Of a DNA stretch of 64,000 nucleotides, positions 1 through 12,279 are shown one piece after another. Origin of the DNA: Anthoceros angustus (Eukaryota > Streptophyta > Anthocerotopsida > Anthocerotales > Anthocerotaceae). Below the pieces are notes generated by a model. It was not told where the DNA came from. It did not search any database and saw only the letters and a list, made by a program, of their open reading frames with translations. The stretch is taken from the NCBI GenBank assembly GCA_010909165.1, contig MU008186.1, positions 124,001 through 188,000 on the forward strand, written 5' to 3'. The position numbers were made by a program, and so were the translations under genes. Positions within the stretch are counted from its first letter, which is position 1, and the number at the start of each line of letters is the position of its first letter.

Positions 1-69
1 ATCGACGCAGTTGTGGGACTTTTCGCCCCTGAAATGGAGCGGCTTGAGGAAATAGTCTACACTGTGTAG
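1..69 (+). CDS. possible 3' end of a gene entering from the left
   Basis: Frame 1 is open from the first base to a TAG at 67-69 and encodes 22 residues rich in hydrophobic and acidic residues, ending in EEIVYTV. It could be the last exon of a gene lying left of the window. It is too short to identify, and chance alone could give it. Confidence 0.15.
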   Translation: MDAVVGLFAPEMERLEEIVYTV

Positions 70-1217
70 GTGTAGAAAGTTTCATCTTTCATCCTCGTTG
101 CTCTTCCTCTCCTTTTTAGCTTTACGACATTTTTTTTGTGCAGAAAGATTGGCCTCCAGAATACCTACCTCTCTTACGAAGTTGCAGTTGGATGGCAATG
201 TTTGAGTCCAACGCCGGAATATCGTGTCCAGTTTGTGTCCTTGGATATGGCTGAAATCAGAAAAAGGGATCTTCAATTTAGCAAGATCGGTCACGAAAAA
301 TGGTTGGCTCTCAGTACAGACAGCACAGCGATGATACAACCCTTGGAAGTTCCACTTTACTGAGGAAAATTCGCAAGCAGGCACCATAGCGAGCAACAAG
401 CCTGCTATCCACCCAATGTTGCTCGGCGTGCTCTTACTGCTAGGTTGATCTCATTACTAAATAAAACGCGCAATCTGAGCAAGTCTGCGGAATTGTTGCG
501 CTTTGTCTTCCAAGCTTGGGAACTAAGCCTAATCTGAGCAAGACTGTCCCACAGTTCCACGTGCAATTCCTCATAGCTGCCATCATCCGTTGCTGGCGAA
601 AATTTTCAGCAAAGAAGAAGAAACGGTGAACAGAGGTAGAAGCTGTCGCATCTATATTTGATGTATGTAGCGTGCGGCATAGAGTAGGCTAGGCAGCCAG
701 CTGCGTTTCTGTGAAGCGAGTATAATAATAAGGAGCTAGGGGTTTAGCTCAACGGCAACACTTGCTGTAAATGGTAGTGGGCATCACTGAATTGAGGTGA
801 TCCCCCTCCTGGATGGAAGATGAAACGCACACGGCAAACTAACCTACCAGGGCCCCAATCATGCAGAGCGGGGAGTCAGAGCAGGATTCATGTCGGCCAG
901 AGTTGCCAATGCTTAGGATATGGGCCTCGATGCACGCCAATGCGTTCATGAGAAGCAGTCCGTCAGTGACTCAGAGCCGATTTCGCTATGACCCACCACG
1001 ACAGTTGGAGGAAAGGCGTGCACAAAGCATCTTCCGAAGTTCTGGCAACCCACCGGCAAGTGGCAACCTGGAAACTGCACATTGAACAGCTCATATGCGG
1101 TGGCGTGACGTGTGACAATCAGAGTCTCGGAAAAGGGTGAGGGGGTGCACCAATAGCCAGGAAGTCGCTATACCGGTAGACATGCTCCAATAATGCAGCG
1201 CCCCCATCAGCAAGACG
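70..1217. other. intergenic, no gene recognised
   Basis: Short ORFs occur on both strands around 82-400 and 861-1085. None shows a recognisable domain, and splice-like boundaries are weak. The sequence around 738-810 has an A-box-like stretch but no B box. This stretch probably holds the 3' flanks of neighbouring genes. Confidence 0.4.
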
Positions 1218-4099
1218 TCACTGGTTCAATTGAGCTTGGCACCGTGCAAGCTGCTGGTCCAAGCTCTGCATAAAGCACATACAGCTCTGTGGAACGTGCA
1301 CACGCGCCTGTATCCTGTCCGTCCATCTCCGAAATCTGTCACGTAGGTCTTCTAAATGGCTCACCTGATTGGCGTTCGTCAGCCTCGCCGACAGTTCCTG
1401 CATAAAGTGGAGCACGAGAGGAAGCACAGGTCCCCAGCGGGTAGCCTCCTTCGGGGCTTCATTCATCACCATTACTGGCAGAAACTCGTCACTTTCCATG
1501 AGATCGAAAATGGCATTCCCGCCACTTATCCAGCTCCACACATCTGCTTCGGCCGCCTGTTGCCAGAAACGGCACTGCCATGCCCCTGTAAACCGTTCCG
1601 TCCGGTGCTGAGGCTCCTTGCAACTTAACCTTGACCATGTCCAGCAAAATTGACACGGCGGAAACGAGTGTGGCTCTGAAGTATGGGATGCGATCCCTTC
1701 GCACTCCCCCACCTTCCTCAAGCAGTCTAGATCTAAATCTATGGACGTGCCGAAAGCGACATAAAGCAGTAGCACACAGCCCATGTCTTCCTTGAGAATT
1801 GTAGGATCGGCAGAAATCAGCAGCTGAAGCACAAGATCATGAAAGCTCCCTGGTTTCTTGCTACTGGATTGACGGACACACACTGTGTCAGCGGCAGTTG
1901 TTGGATTCCTAATAGATGCCACCACTTGGTCAACCCTGCGTGTTCCCCTGCTCCTTGTGTTCTGCTCGGAGTTCTGCCAAGAATTACATACTTGATAAAA
2001 ATCTGCAAACCATCTTCCTAAAACCTCCATGCGCCCCATTCCATGCTCGGCTACCTTCTTCCTCCTCTTCACTTCCGCCTGAAGCATATTGTCCCTGTCT
2101 AATGTTTGCAGGCCCACATCGCATGCGTGGGATCCGTTGTTTGGACTCTCAAAGCTCTCAGCTTCAGGTTTTGATCTTAAGCTCCAAAACTGGATCCACC
2201 TGTCTGCTATTTCGAGCACTTCAGCGGCTCCATCCTCGCTTGCAAGCTGACTGCTGGGGTTGATCAGCCTATGAACATATTTAGACGCGGATGCACGGCT
2301 GCTGGCACGAGCACTCTCCGTGTGTGGGTCAAATCTTCTAAACAGAATTTGCACGGCAAATTTGAACCAAGGTAAGAAGTCCAGTTGCAAACTCCTGATG
2401 ACCAGACAAAACAGACAACAACGCTCAGTGAGACAACAGAGAAGCGTCATGTAGCCGCATGCATGAACCAAATGCTCATTGGACCACATGAAACTACGAA
2501 ACAACATTCTATGGGCATTCAGGTGCACACTTGAGTGAAAAAACGATAAACGGTGTGGTGATGTACCAGAAGGACTCCACGTGTAAGACGCGTGAGACTG
2601 ACGTTCCCCTCTCAGAATTTCCAAGCTGACATCCTGAGACAGCAGCGTCTTCCTGATCAAGAATTTTGACCAATTCCGCTAGTCCAGACGGACAGGGAGC
2701 CATCCTTAGTATCCTTAAACATGGTTGCAAAGACTGACGACACAGATGTGGGCCTGGCAGCAAATTCAAATCCGCATCAAGACCCCACGCCGGTGGTTCG
2801 CTGTAAACCTCCCTCACAGCCTCCATAAGGGACGAACGGAATCTCCAAATGCTGGCTGCACCACTACACAAATCAAAAACCGTTTTAACCTTCGCCCAAA
2901 GGCAGAACACCTACATAGGCCAAGCGCGTGGGCTCTCTTCGAAAATACATTCCACCAAAGACAAACAAACCACGACTTACGATAAGAGTAGCCAGGTGTG
3001 TAAGTGCCGCCTTACTTCTGCACACATATCCGGTGCCAGAGCCAGGCACACAATCAGGTGCCTGCCTGCGCCTGAGTCCATTAGATATCGTTGTATAGAT
3101 AACAGTGGCCGTCTTGCAGCCTCATGTGCTACTTCGGAGACATCATGCTCCAGCAGCGAAGGTCGAAGACGCCAAGCATGTAATCTGTGCCCACCCAAAA
3201 CTAGTCCTTCAGCATCTGTCCACCCAGAGAGTTGCAATTAGGAGCTGAGAGCTCAAACCAACCGATGCAGGTCACTCACAGACAGTTCCCAATACTCCCG
3301 CACACCCGATCATGACAGCCACTTACTGACCTGGCACAGGGGCTGAGCTTGTCGTAAATCGCCTCTTTCTTCGAAACAACCATATCAAGAAAGCTCCGGA
3401 ACGCCTTCCCCGACTGGCTCCCAATATGGGATGGTCCTCTATGGTACATGGACGTTGTCCTGTCAAATCGAAAGGCAGGCACCGAGGCAGCCACTTTCAA
3501 CATACACTCCACCAGACACATCACCGTCACTTCTGCAGCAAAATACTACAATTGTCATCCCTCCGTAAACGTCACATCGCCTCCATAAACGTCAGACCTG
3601 GTAAGAAACAGCTTTCTCTCACCATCGCTCCTCGCACTGGAACAGAACGTCTCGCATAACTTCACCACACTCTCCAACCTCGAGAGGGACACCGTGCCAC
3701 CAGCCCCAGACACGGGGTTCCCCCAGGTGCCTGCCCCACCTTCATTCACCCTACCACAAAACCCACCCACCCCTTCGCCAGCACCTAGCGCAGGCACTTG
3801 CCAGGCCACAGCCGGCAGCAATGCAGACAAGGTGTCCACCATGACGCTGCTCATCACGCTGCAAATCTGTGGAAAAAAAACGGTCAGCACTCAGAGACAC
3901 ACAATGTGCCCTCCACACCTTCTCCAAATCAGACCCACAAAAATCATACCACAGGAGCTCCGTGTCCAAGCATTCCCAAGGCCCTGTCCACCAACGACAC
4001 GCTCTTGTCGCATTTCAGATACCTGCCCAGATCCTTCACAGCCGGGGGCTCCTCCACCGCACGCTCCAGGAGCCTTCTGAATTCCTCCGCGCGATCCAT
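1218..4099 (-). CDS. unrecognised multi-exon gene, possibly a helical-repeat protein
   Basis: I do not recognise the product. On the minus strand an ATG at 4099-4097 opens a 50-codon exon (3950-4099, MDRAEEFRRL...) ending at a GTATGA donor. A second exon (3623-3866) begins after a polypyrimidine-AG and ends at G|GTGAGA. A third (about 3327-3532) joins in phase and ends near AG|GTCAGTAAGT. Further exons are likely at about 2981-3185 (GTAAGT donor at 2975-2980) and from 2863 downward. A long open stretch then runs to a stop at 1218. The exact splice sites between 2.2 and 2.9 kb and within 1.5-1.7 kb are uncertain. The residues are leucine-rich and amphipathic, without a signal peptide or obvious membrane spans, as in HEAT-like or helical scaffold proteins, but this is inference. 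The phase agreement of the first three exons is the main evidence that the gene is real. Confidence 0.5.
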
Positions 4100-4129
4100 C
4101 GTTGCCGCATCTCTTCCTTCCCGCACCCA

Positions 4130-4268
4130 TCAGCATTTGCAATCCAAGCATCTCAGCATTTGCAACCCAAGCATGTCAGCATTTGGAACCCAAGCATATC
4201 AGCATTTGCAACCCAAGCATGTCAGCATTTGCAACCCAAGCATCTCAGAATCTGCAACCCAAGCATCT
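4130..4268. repeat. 23-bp minisatellite, about 6 copies
   Basis: About six head-to-tail copies of a 23-bp unit (core CAGCATTTGCAACCCAAGCA, then TCT or TGT) differ by one to three substitutions each. The array starts about 30 bp upstream of the start codon of the minus-strand gene at 4099, so it would lie in that gene's 5' UTR or core promoter. Because 23 is not a multiple of three, any translation shifts frame at each unit, so the plus-strand ORFs across it are not genes. Confidence 0.9.
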
Positions 4269-4550
4269 AAGCTCTCACGCTCGTCAAAAACCCTAATTAG
4301 CCGAGGACTGTTTCCCGCCAAAACCTTACACCATGTATGCTCACGTTGGAGCCTTCCCATGGTGCGTGCTGGTTTCGCGAGTTTTTATTTACTTGAAGGT
4401 AGACTAGACAAGTATGAATATTAGGTATAAAATTACATAGGGTGTCATTGTTCCCATGTGCGGGCGGCCATAGTCCGCCCTCTAAGCACTTGTGATACTC
4501 CTCAAGCGCAATAATTCTGTACAAGGAAAAGACGTGTTGAAGGACATGGC

Positions 4551-7500
4551 TCAGAAGACGAAGCTGGCCGATTTCTCGTGTCCCAGGTTGGCGAGGAACG
4601 GGTGGCAGCAGAACTGGAGCATGGGCGGGGCGCCGCACATGAAGGACACAGTGTCAGGTCCGGGCGGGAAAAGGTGCTGCTGGAACATGCGCTCCGTCAT
4701 GAATCCCTCGTCGTAGCTCCATCCCTCGGGTGCCGTCTGCACGGTGTACCAGATCCTGAGCCTGGGGCTATGCTGCTGCTGCCATTTCTCCAGCTCCGCT
4801 CGGAGGAGGATGTCGTCCACGGTGCGGTTGGCGTAGATGAGCGAGATTTCGGTGTGGTCTAGCGGATCCTTGAAGATGGCCTGCATCACCTGGTACATGG
4901 GAGTGATGCCGGTGCCGCCTGCGAGCATGTTGATTCTCCTGGCGAAGTGCGGCTTGCCGTTGCTGGTGAAGGAGCCCTGGCCCTGGTAGTGGAGGTGCCC
5001 TAGCGGGCCCTTGACGTCGACGGAGTCGCCGATCTGGAGAGACTCCAGATACTGGGACATGAGGCCGCCGTTAGGGAACTTGGGATCCACGCCCTTGTAA
5101 TATATCTTCACCACCAGGTCGAAGTAACCAGCTTCGTCGTCGGAGGTGATGGGAGTGTATCCGCGCATCACCAGCTTGTCGTTGATTCTTGCGCTGAGGA
5201 ACATGTGCTTCCCGACTGGCAGGCCCAGGATGTGGGCCGGGCTTGGGAGCGCGAACCTGAAGCGGCGGACGTCGTGGCTGATGCTCTCCTTCTCGATGAG
5301 GCGGCATGAGATCTTCTCCCTGGGGTTGAGTGCAACCGGCGGCTTCAGCTCCCCGATGGTCTTCAGGTGTGCAAATGCCGTGCCACCCCTCACAGAGTTG
5401 TCTGGAGTGGCGTCCACCGACAGGCTGCCGTTCACGGTCAGGTCGCCGATGTAGTACTCTTCCAGCATGTTCTTGGCCTTGGTGGAGTGGATGGCGTCGA
5501 ATTCCTCTGAGCAATCGGAGCCCGCGTTGATCATAATGCTGTCCTTACCCCCGGGGTGGTCCTCCAGGAATTTGGTGGTATCGTAGACCTTGTTGTGGAC
5601 CACAATCCATGCCGAGTCGTCAGTGGCATGCTTACGCAGCTCGGAGACCGTGATCTGGCGCTTGTGTTCGGTGAGGAATGGGGAGGAGACTGATTTGGTC
5701 AGGGCCTTTCTGGGCTTCTTGTCTGTCTCTGCTTTCTCCTCCTCTTTCTCCTTCACCATCCAGCCTCCCGACTGGTTGCCTGGCCTTGTGGGATGCTCGA
5801 ACGTGAGCCCAATTCCTCCTCCCTTGGGCTTGCAAGGGTGCACCTTCACTCTGAACCAGCAGTTGTTCATCATTCCCTGGAAATAACATGCGGATCGCGA
5901 TAGTTTAGTATGGTCGTTGCTGTCCAAGAGCTTTGAAATTGAGGTTTGGGTGTCACGTGGCAGGTCTTACCATGACATTCCAGGTGAGGTTCTGGGGCTG
6001 AGTGTTCTGCGCACTGTCCCATGCCCGGACGACCAGCTCCTTCGCTGAAAGAAGCTCTGTCACTTCCACTTCAAGCTCCCAAAAGCACCAGCACCAATAC
6101 TTGCCGTACTTGGTGGGCTTCTCTGGTTGAGTGATCTTGGCCAGTCTCCATTCCACACCTCCGTCCAAAGAAACCTCTGCTCTGATCACTTTCCTGCCAC
6201 CTCCTGATGTCGTCACATGACACAACAGCATTGGTCAGTCGTTCGGATGACTCCATTGTCTCCATCTGATGTCCTTGAGCCTCATTCAAAGGGCTCAGTT
6301 TGCAGACCACACCTGTGTAAGCATAGCCCCTGAAAATGTAAGGCCGCTGCACAGTTGTGAGATTGATGGGAAGAACTTCGGCATGAGCTGGTGTGGTAAT
6401 GGTGGAATTGATGTTGAGCTCGTTGATGATGTAATCCGGCTGGTACCACCATCCTGCCAGGCAAGCGCATGGGCAGTGTGAGACTCAAGGTTCAGGGGAA
6501 GGCAGACATTCAATGAAGGAGCAGGTGCAGGTGCAGGAGCAGGAACAGGTGCAGGTGCAGAGTCTGAGGGTTATACCTTCGTCGTTGGCCTTTTCGGCGT
6601 CCACATGCGAAGGAAGAACACGGTTGTCCTTGTAATGGTAAAAGTTGTTGGACTCTTCTGAGGTTACCCAGATTTTGGTGAGCCACTTCACCATGCGGCC
6701 TCCAATGTATCCGGGAATGATCATGCGGATTGGGAATCCATGATCCGGCTCTAACTCCTTGCCGTTCTGTTCGTACGCGAGCAGAATGTCGTTGGCCTCG
6801 TCCATGGCCACATCAATCTTCAGGCTGGTGCCATACCTAAATCCGGGACAAACAAAGAGATGTCAGCAAGCAGAGCCAAACCTGGATCGACGAGCCCATC
6901 TAGCGACGCAGAGCACGAGGATGCAATCTTACTTGGTGCCTCCGCCGCCAGGAAGTTTCTCCGCGCCTTCGAAGCACACAAACAACGCACCATGGCGCTT
7001 GCTCTTGACGCCTACCCGCTTGAGCAGGTCGCAGAGGCGGACACCCTTCCAAACCGAGGTGCTGACGGCTGCGGCGCCCCAGCTGAATCCAATGCTCTGC
7101 TTCACCATGTTTTGCTCCTTCCTCCGATTCCCAGCGCAAACCAGGGTGACCGGCAGGGCTCTCGGGCGGAATTCCTCCTTGAGCTGCTGGAGCGTGAAGA
7201 TACCGGGGCGGGCCACGTTGCCGCTAACCTCCACAGTCCAGCCGTCCCCGTCCAGCACTCGGGGCACGTAGCCGTGATTGCGCACGTAGTGCAGCGACAC
7301 GGGCGTGATGAATCCCGCGTCCATGAGCCTGGACAGCGGCGGCTCGCAGTTGAAGGGATGGCGGCCGGTGAGCCGCACCAGCTCCGGATGCCGCTTGAGC
7401 CAGCTGTCCGCCGTGCCGAGGTCCCGCTCATCCACGCCATAGCCGCGCACCTTGTCCTCCCGGAAAACCCACTCCGTTTCCTCCTCTTCCTCCTCCTCGT

Positions 7501-7813
7501 CTTCCTCCTCCTCCTCCTCCTCCTTGTGCTCTTTGATGATTCCCGCCCTGGCTACCCCAACCTCAGGACTGCTGGCCGCCGGCACCTCAGGACTGGTGGC
7601 CGCCGGAACCTTGTGAGGCAGCGGAGGCTTGCCGAATCCGTTAACCAAGATCGACGCCACAGGACTCCGGCCATTAGAGTGATCCCCGCCGTTCTGATAC
7701 GCATGATTCACCTTCTGGATCGCCCGATCCTCCATCACAGAATTGAGCTTCTGCATCGCAGAATTGAGCTGGTGCAGCTCGATGGAGTTCGGACTACCTG
7801 AGACAACCTCCAT
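4551..7813 (-). CDS. NIA: assimilatory nitrate reductase [NAD(P)H]
   Basis: Reduces nitrate to nitrite in the cytosol with electrons from NAD(P)H via FAD, heme b5 and the molybdenum cofactor. Five exons, all phases consistent: 6933-7813, 6577-6836, 6313-6453, 5971-6203 and 4551-5876, giving 946 aa, close to the usual 900-920. The ATG at 7813 is the first in frame. Domains: a variable N-terminus with an acidic run (about residues 98-113); the Mo-binding domain with the ligand Cys226 (TLVCAGNRR); the dimerisation domain (about 380-545); hinge 1 with KSVSSP at 566-571, where Ser569 matches the phosphoserine/14-3-3 site of plant enzymes; cytochrome b5 with heme ligands His612 (HPGGKD) and His635; the FAD motif RGYTPITS (743-750); and the NAD(P)H motifs GGTGITPM (825-832) and MCGAPP (918-923). 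All key residues are present, so the gene looks functional. The long acidic run in the N-terminal region is unusual. Confidence 0.96.
6505..6562. repeat. GCAGGT/GCAGGA hexamer repeat inside a nitrate reductase intron
   Basis: About eight imperfect hexamers (GCAGGT, GCAGGA, AACAGG) fill the middle of the 123-nt intron between the second and third coding exons. On the transcribed strand this is a CCTGCA-type pyrimidine-rich repeat close to the splice donor. Confidence 0.7.
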
Positions 7814-8702
7814 GGACGACGGGCCTCCTCCTCCTCCAATCAGCAACCAGAATTTACTCACGGAATTCACGGAATCGAACACCGACCTCCCTCACCACCA
7901 CATTCCTCCAATTCAACCCCGTCTTAACGAACCGATTCCGATTTCCCTCCCCCCTACCAGTGCAGATCAATCGGCAGGGCCGACATTCCAAGCTCCAGCA
8001 CAAGGTGACACAGACAAACGCAGAACGAAGTAGAATGAGACCGGGGCCGCCCAGCCCGTCCCCTGCCGGAGGGAAGAGGGCAGCGTCAGGGCAGTGCGTC
8101 ACTGAGGGCAAGGGCTGTAGAGAGGCAGGCCAGCCAGCCGGCTGCAACTGTGTGGACGTGGAGGAGTGCGTGTTGCAACTGGTGCAAGGAGCCCCGGCTG
8201 GAGCAAGACGGGCGATCGACATCGCCAGTGCGGGATTTAACGACTCCGGAAGAGACGGGGGATGCAGGGGCAAGGCGGAGTGGTGCGCCGCAAGCCGCAG
8301 AATCTCATGGGTCGCCCGGCCGCGGCGCAGCACGCAGGCGCTGCGCCAGGGTCCTGCGGCCGCTAGGGATCGTGAAAGGGTTGCACGGTTTCTGCCCGCC
8401 GCGAGCAACCGAAGCAACCGAATCTCCAACCCCCGACGCGCGGCGTAGCATACCAGTGTCAACCCTTCGCGCACCAGATACAATCACAACCACACACTTG
8501 CAGCGTCCTGTTTTCGTTTCCGCGCTTAGCAGCTTCGAGCACGTAACCTCCATTTGTTCGTTCTGCGAGACCGACGCCCTAACCAATCTGTGGACTCTAA
8601 TTTTCTGCGATCTTCATCCACACAAAAACAAAGATTGCTGAATTCTGGGCGCTCTGAAAATCGCTGATTCGTTCCCCCTGCGACTGTACAACCGCAGTTT
8701 CC
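7814..8702. other. nitrate reductase 5' region, GC-rich
   Basis: This GC-rich stretch between the nitrate reductase start codon and a TATA-like element near 8703 probably contains the 5' UTR and perhaps a leader intron. Overlapping ORFs on both strands show no domain and are best explained by the high GC content. Confidence 0.4.
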
Positions 8703-8719
8703 ATTTATATATGACGTCC
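8703..8719 (-). promoter_or_regulatory. candidate TATA box with adjacent ACGT-core element
   Basis: On the minus strand TATATAAAT (8711-8703) directly follows GACGTCAT (an ACGT-core, bZIP-type site). Orientation fits the nitrate reductase gene, but it lies about 890 bp upstream of the ATG, so it would need a long leader or a leader intron. This is a motif match only. Confidence 0.3.
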
Positions 8720-10454
8720 TTACAACCACGTTTTCAAATCTTTCGGACCCGATCCCATAATAACTTCCTGACCACAAGAATGTCGCGTTGCTCACCAATG
8801 GGAAGAAGACCCTTTATAAGATTCGCCTTCTAGAATATTTGGAGTTTATGGATCACCTATCCCAAAATCACCGTCTTGTGTATCAGCGCAAACTGCATAG
8901 CAACTCTTCCTAATCCACCATCTTTGCGCGGAGTTAGTTTTAAGAGAATTTCTAGACTCTACATAGATATTTCAAAGTATGTATACATTCAAGTAATACT
9001 TGGCGTTCTGAATTAGCTTCCTCATCCACCGGCCTTACGTGAGATATTTTTTTAGAGAATTTGAATACTTTATATAGATAGTTCAAAGTATACATTGAAG
9101 TCCCACATTAGAGTAACCCCTAACAATTGGCGGCCCCGCATGCCTTTTTGAGTGGGTTTTTCAAGTTCCTGACACATACCATTTTTCTCATCATTTCACG
9201 ATGATTTAAAAATATATAAATACATACTAATCATCCCCTGTGTATTCCACCTGTTTCATGCATTTCACATTTTTTTTGGTAATTTCTCAAACGCATCCAT
9301 TATTAGTCTTGCATCCCAGTCCCACACAACTTTTTTTTTCGTAATATTACAAGTATAGATCAAGGAAATCGAAGGAAGGATATTGGGGGAAAGGGGAGCT
9401 CTAGGGGAGGAAGGGGGCCCCTCTAGCCTAGAAGAAGAACTTTTGGTGAAAAATTACTACTAGAAAATACGGCGACGAGGGTAACAAAGAGCGCCGCTTT
9501 GAAGTTACTCTTGGCAGCTTCCCCCAGTGGTCGAGTCCATTACTAGAGAGCTTTCTCGCAAGTATCCAAGGCGGACACTACATTGGCCCTTGCTTGCTCT
9601 ACCATGGTGCATTCGCAACAATCGCCGTTCTCTGGCACCAGTGATCAGTCGTAGCACCACCTCCACCTTTTGCCAACACCTCTAACGTTGTAGTGCTGCT
9701 ACCATCATTGGCCGGCATCTCTGAGGTTGCAGCTCTGCTCTTATCATTCGCTGGGCTACTTCCTTCTTTGCCCCGGCGCGGCATGCTTTAGCTGCCCTCC
9801 TAGTGGGCACAACCTGCCCGCTGCTTAGCTAGCGGCTTGTGCGCCACAACCTGGAATGTATTAGGGAACGGACGGGAGGAGGGGCGTCACGGCCGAGAAC
9901 GGTCGAGGCCGTTAGGTCGAGACCGTTTAGTCAGTCGCCGACGCGGCCCGCCTCGGGCGTAAAGGCGGCGAGTGCGGGGCGAGGCGCGCGCCCGCTCGGC
10001 GAGCAGGCGATAGCCGAGGTCTGTGCGCACGTTAAGAGCTGTTGCCCTATGCACCCAGCTTACAACTTTCTTTTCTCTCTCTTTGAAGTAAAACAACTCT
10101 ATCGCACATTAAAGTGTTCGAGCTTTTACGGGAGTACTTTTATAGGTTTACGGACTTGTGACATACTTCTTAGGTATTTTCTACCGGGGTTGAAGGAGTG
10201 TACACCGGTGATTTGGGATGTGCATGGTCTTCAGAGTAATATTTCTTCCTCTGCTCATTGTACGGTCCGGCTAGAAAGTTTATCATTTCGAGTATCTCAT
10301 CCAAACGCGAATATTTCTGCAGACAATTACAATGTAAGAAACTGTGCAAAGTGAATATAACTATTCAAAATCTCATATACTAACCTCAAACAGTGCAAAC
10401 AACTCCTTTTGATTCTTCGATAGCTACAAACAAAGGTAAAAACAAGTTAATATT
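8720..10454. other. intergenic; AT-rich then a short GC-rich island
   Basis: 8820-9360 is AT-rich and contains two similar stretches (about 8945-9000 and 9054-9100) sharing GAGAATTT and TTCAAAGTATACATT. 9839-10060 is a GC-rich island with an ORF on plus that has no recognisable domain. No gene can be supported here; decayed transposon DNA is likely. Confidence 0.4.
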
Positions 10455-11885
10455 TTACCTCCATTTCAAGTCGAAGTAGATCCTGCTCGGAATGTACCTT
10501 TCTGACTAATGTTATGCAATGGCTGTGAAGATTTCCCACATTGCGGAAATGCGATTGTACGTTCTGGAAAGAGACTACCGTTAGAATTTTCATATTTTTA
10601 TGAATAGGAAATCCTAATATTAACAGACCTTTTGAATGTTTCTCGTGGTTTCTGGATCTTCCATGAGGGACAACAAGTCTGTAGTTTTCAGCTCCTTATT
10701 TTCAATGGCTTCCGATATCTCTACATTGCCAAAATACAGTTAATATGAAGCAATTAACTTTAAACAAATTAATTAATCTCAAAGACTTACTCTTCTGAAT
10801 CTCCCGCTCTAGTGTTGCTGTAGACCCATCTTCATTGAGGATCGGTTGCACTGGATTTTGAAGGCTATGTTCCCAAATGGGAACATAGTTGTCCTTGAAA
10901 TCTTGGAACGCTTGTGGATACTGGTAATTACCCATCCATTTGCCGTAATCAGTAAATTCCTTTGGTGGGCCATATGTTGGAGCATAATCCTCAGACTCCT
11001 CGATCTTTCTTTTTTTCTGCTATAGAAACACAGACAAGAGTTTAATGAGCTAAAGCATTGTATTAGTTTAATTTATAAATTAATGATGTGTTTAACCGAC
11101 CTGGTGGGTGATGCAGGATTTGTTGATGTTTCCGTCAATTGCTTCCATTTTGTCCTTGATTTCCTTCGCAGCAGCTGCCTGTTCTACTGCGCTATGTAAA
11201 CAAATTGTTTAGCAATGTATCTCACTAATATATGGCATCAGCTAATGTGTTTGCATACCTCCAATAGTAATTGAATTGAGATTTGATGTCCGTTGAACCT
11301 TCTAACCAGAGTCATTGTTTCCAACTCTAATTGAGCAGTTGTTCGAAGATTTTTCTTTATATCCTGCAAGTATAAGACAGTCGTGGTAAGCACGCTGTGG
11401 AGTCCTTAAATCATTCATACTATATGGTGTTTGAAACTTTTTACCTTTTTTATTTTATCCAGTTGGGTAGGCACCTGGCAAAGGAGCTGCAAGTCCTTGC
11501 TGTCCATGGATGTGAACGTCGTGTGCTCCGTGAGAACTGGGGAACATACATCTAGTTAGATATTTGTCTCTTGACTTTCTGAACAACAACACTACAAATG
11601 TAGAAATAGATGTTCCCAAATGAGAAATAGTACCTTTCTCAACTATCTTTTGTATTTCGGGAGTGGTATTTCAAAATCTGGTCTCGCTGCATACTCTAGA
11701 TCCCCATGGGTAGGAACATTATTGTTTAACCGTCAATTATTGCTGTTTGTCGGCTCAGACTCTGTGGTCACTCAGAAACACGTTTTCACATCCGCCAGGA
11801 AGGTCTTTTCATATAAAAACAAAAATTGTTTCTTACCTTCTTCGATATTGACCATTTTGTCGTTGTTTTCGTTGATTGATACCAT
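10455..11885 (-). CDS. unrecognised multi-exon gene, charged coiled-coil-like product
   Basis: Seven candidate exons on the minus strand have good splice sites and coding character: 11837-11885, 11445-11536, 11259-11363, 11101-11191, 10791-11020, 10629-10720 and about 10455-10563. Introns are AT-rich with GTAAG-type donors and pyrimidine-AG acceptors. The product is rich in K, E, Q and L (for example QLELETMTLVRRF and KEIKDKMEAI) with one Tyr/Pro/Trp-rich exon (YGKWMGNYQYPQAFQDF). There is no recognisable catalytic domain. The ATG at 11885 may be internal, because a CAG precedes it and could be an acceptor. It is transcribed divergently from the recombinase-like gene at 12.28 kb, and the two could belong to one mobile element. 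That link is inference. Confidence 0.4.
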
Positions 11886-11939
11886 CCTGAATAAAAGGAA
11901 AAAATGATTAGTATGTGAGTTGCAGTTGACGCCGCGAGA

Positions 11940-12130
11940 AGACGCAAGCGGCTGCATGCCGATGCCCCCGGCTGTATGCTAATGTTGCGGCATGCCGATG
12001 GCTGCCTAAGACACTGCATGCTGGCGCATGCCGATGCATGCCGCCGCATCCAACGAAAGCTGCGGCATGCCGATGCATGCCGCCGCTTAACGCCGCATGT
12101 TGCGGCATGCCTATGTATGCCTCGGCATGA
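11940..12130. repeat. GCATGCCG-rich palindromic repeat cluster
   Basis: The motif GCATGCCGATGCATGCCGCCG and shorter variants recur at least seven times. Each contains the self-complementary GCATGC, and larger arms such as GCGGCATGC/GCATGCCGC pair with each other. The cluster sits between the two divergent genes at 10.4-11.9 and 12.3-13.3 kb, where a shared promoter or element-internal control region would be. ORFs across it are repeats of His/Ala/Cys and are not credible genes. Confidence 0.8.
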
Positions 12131-12279
12131 CGCTGACTCTGACACGTTGTTGACACTCACACGATGTTAACTCTAAAACGTTGCAGACTCTTACAGTAAG
12201 TAATTGTCTTTTGTTTTGTTGCCCTTATTTTATTTTTTATGTGTCTTTTGTTTCATTTGCTGTGTGTCTTTTGTCTCAG

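Noticed and set aside
738-812. tRNA gene suggested by TTTAGCTCAACGG (A-box-like)
   Set aside because: No B box or acceptor-stem pairing at the right distance.
4130-4268. CRISPR-like array
   Set aside because: Units are directly adjacent without unique spacers; it is a minisatellite in a plant nuclear genome.
6860-7801. Long plus-strand ORF over nitrate reductase exon 1
   Set aside because: Shadow of a GC-rich coding exon; no domain, and the minus strand has an intact conserved protein.
7854-8640. Overlapping ORFs on both strands
   Set aside because: High GC content gives open frames; no domain and no consistent splice sites.
9839-10354. 171-aa plus-strand ORF as a gene
   Set aside because: Composition changes abruptly from GC-rich to AT-rich within it and no domain is recognisable.
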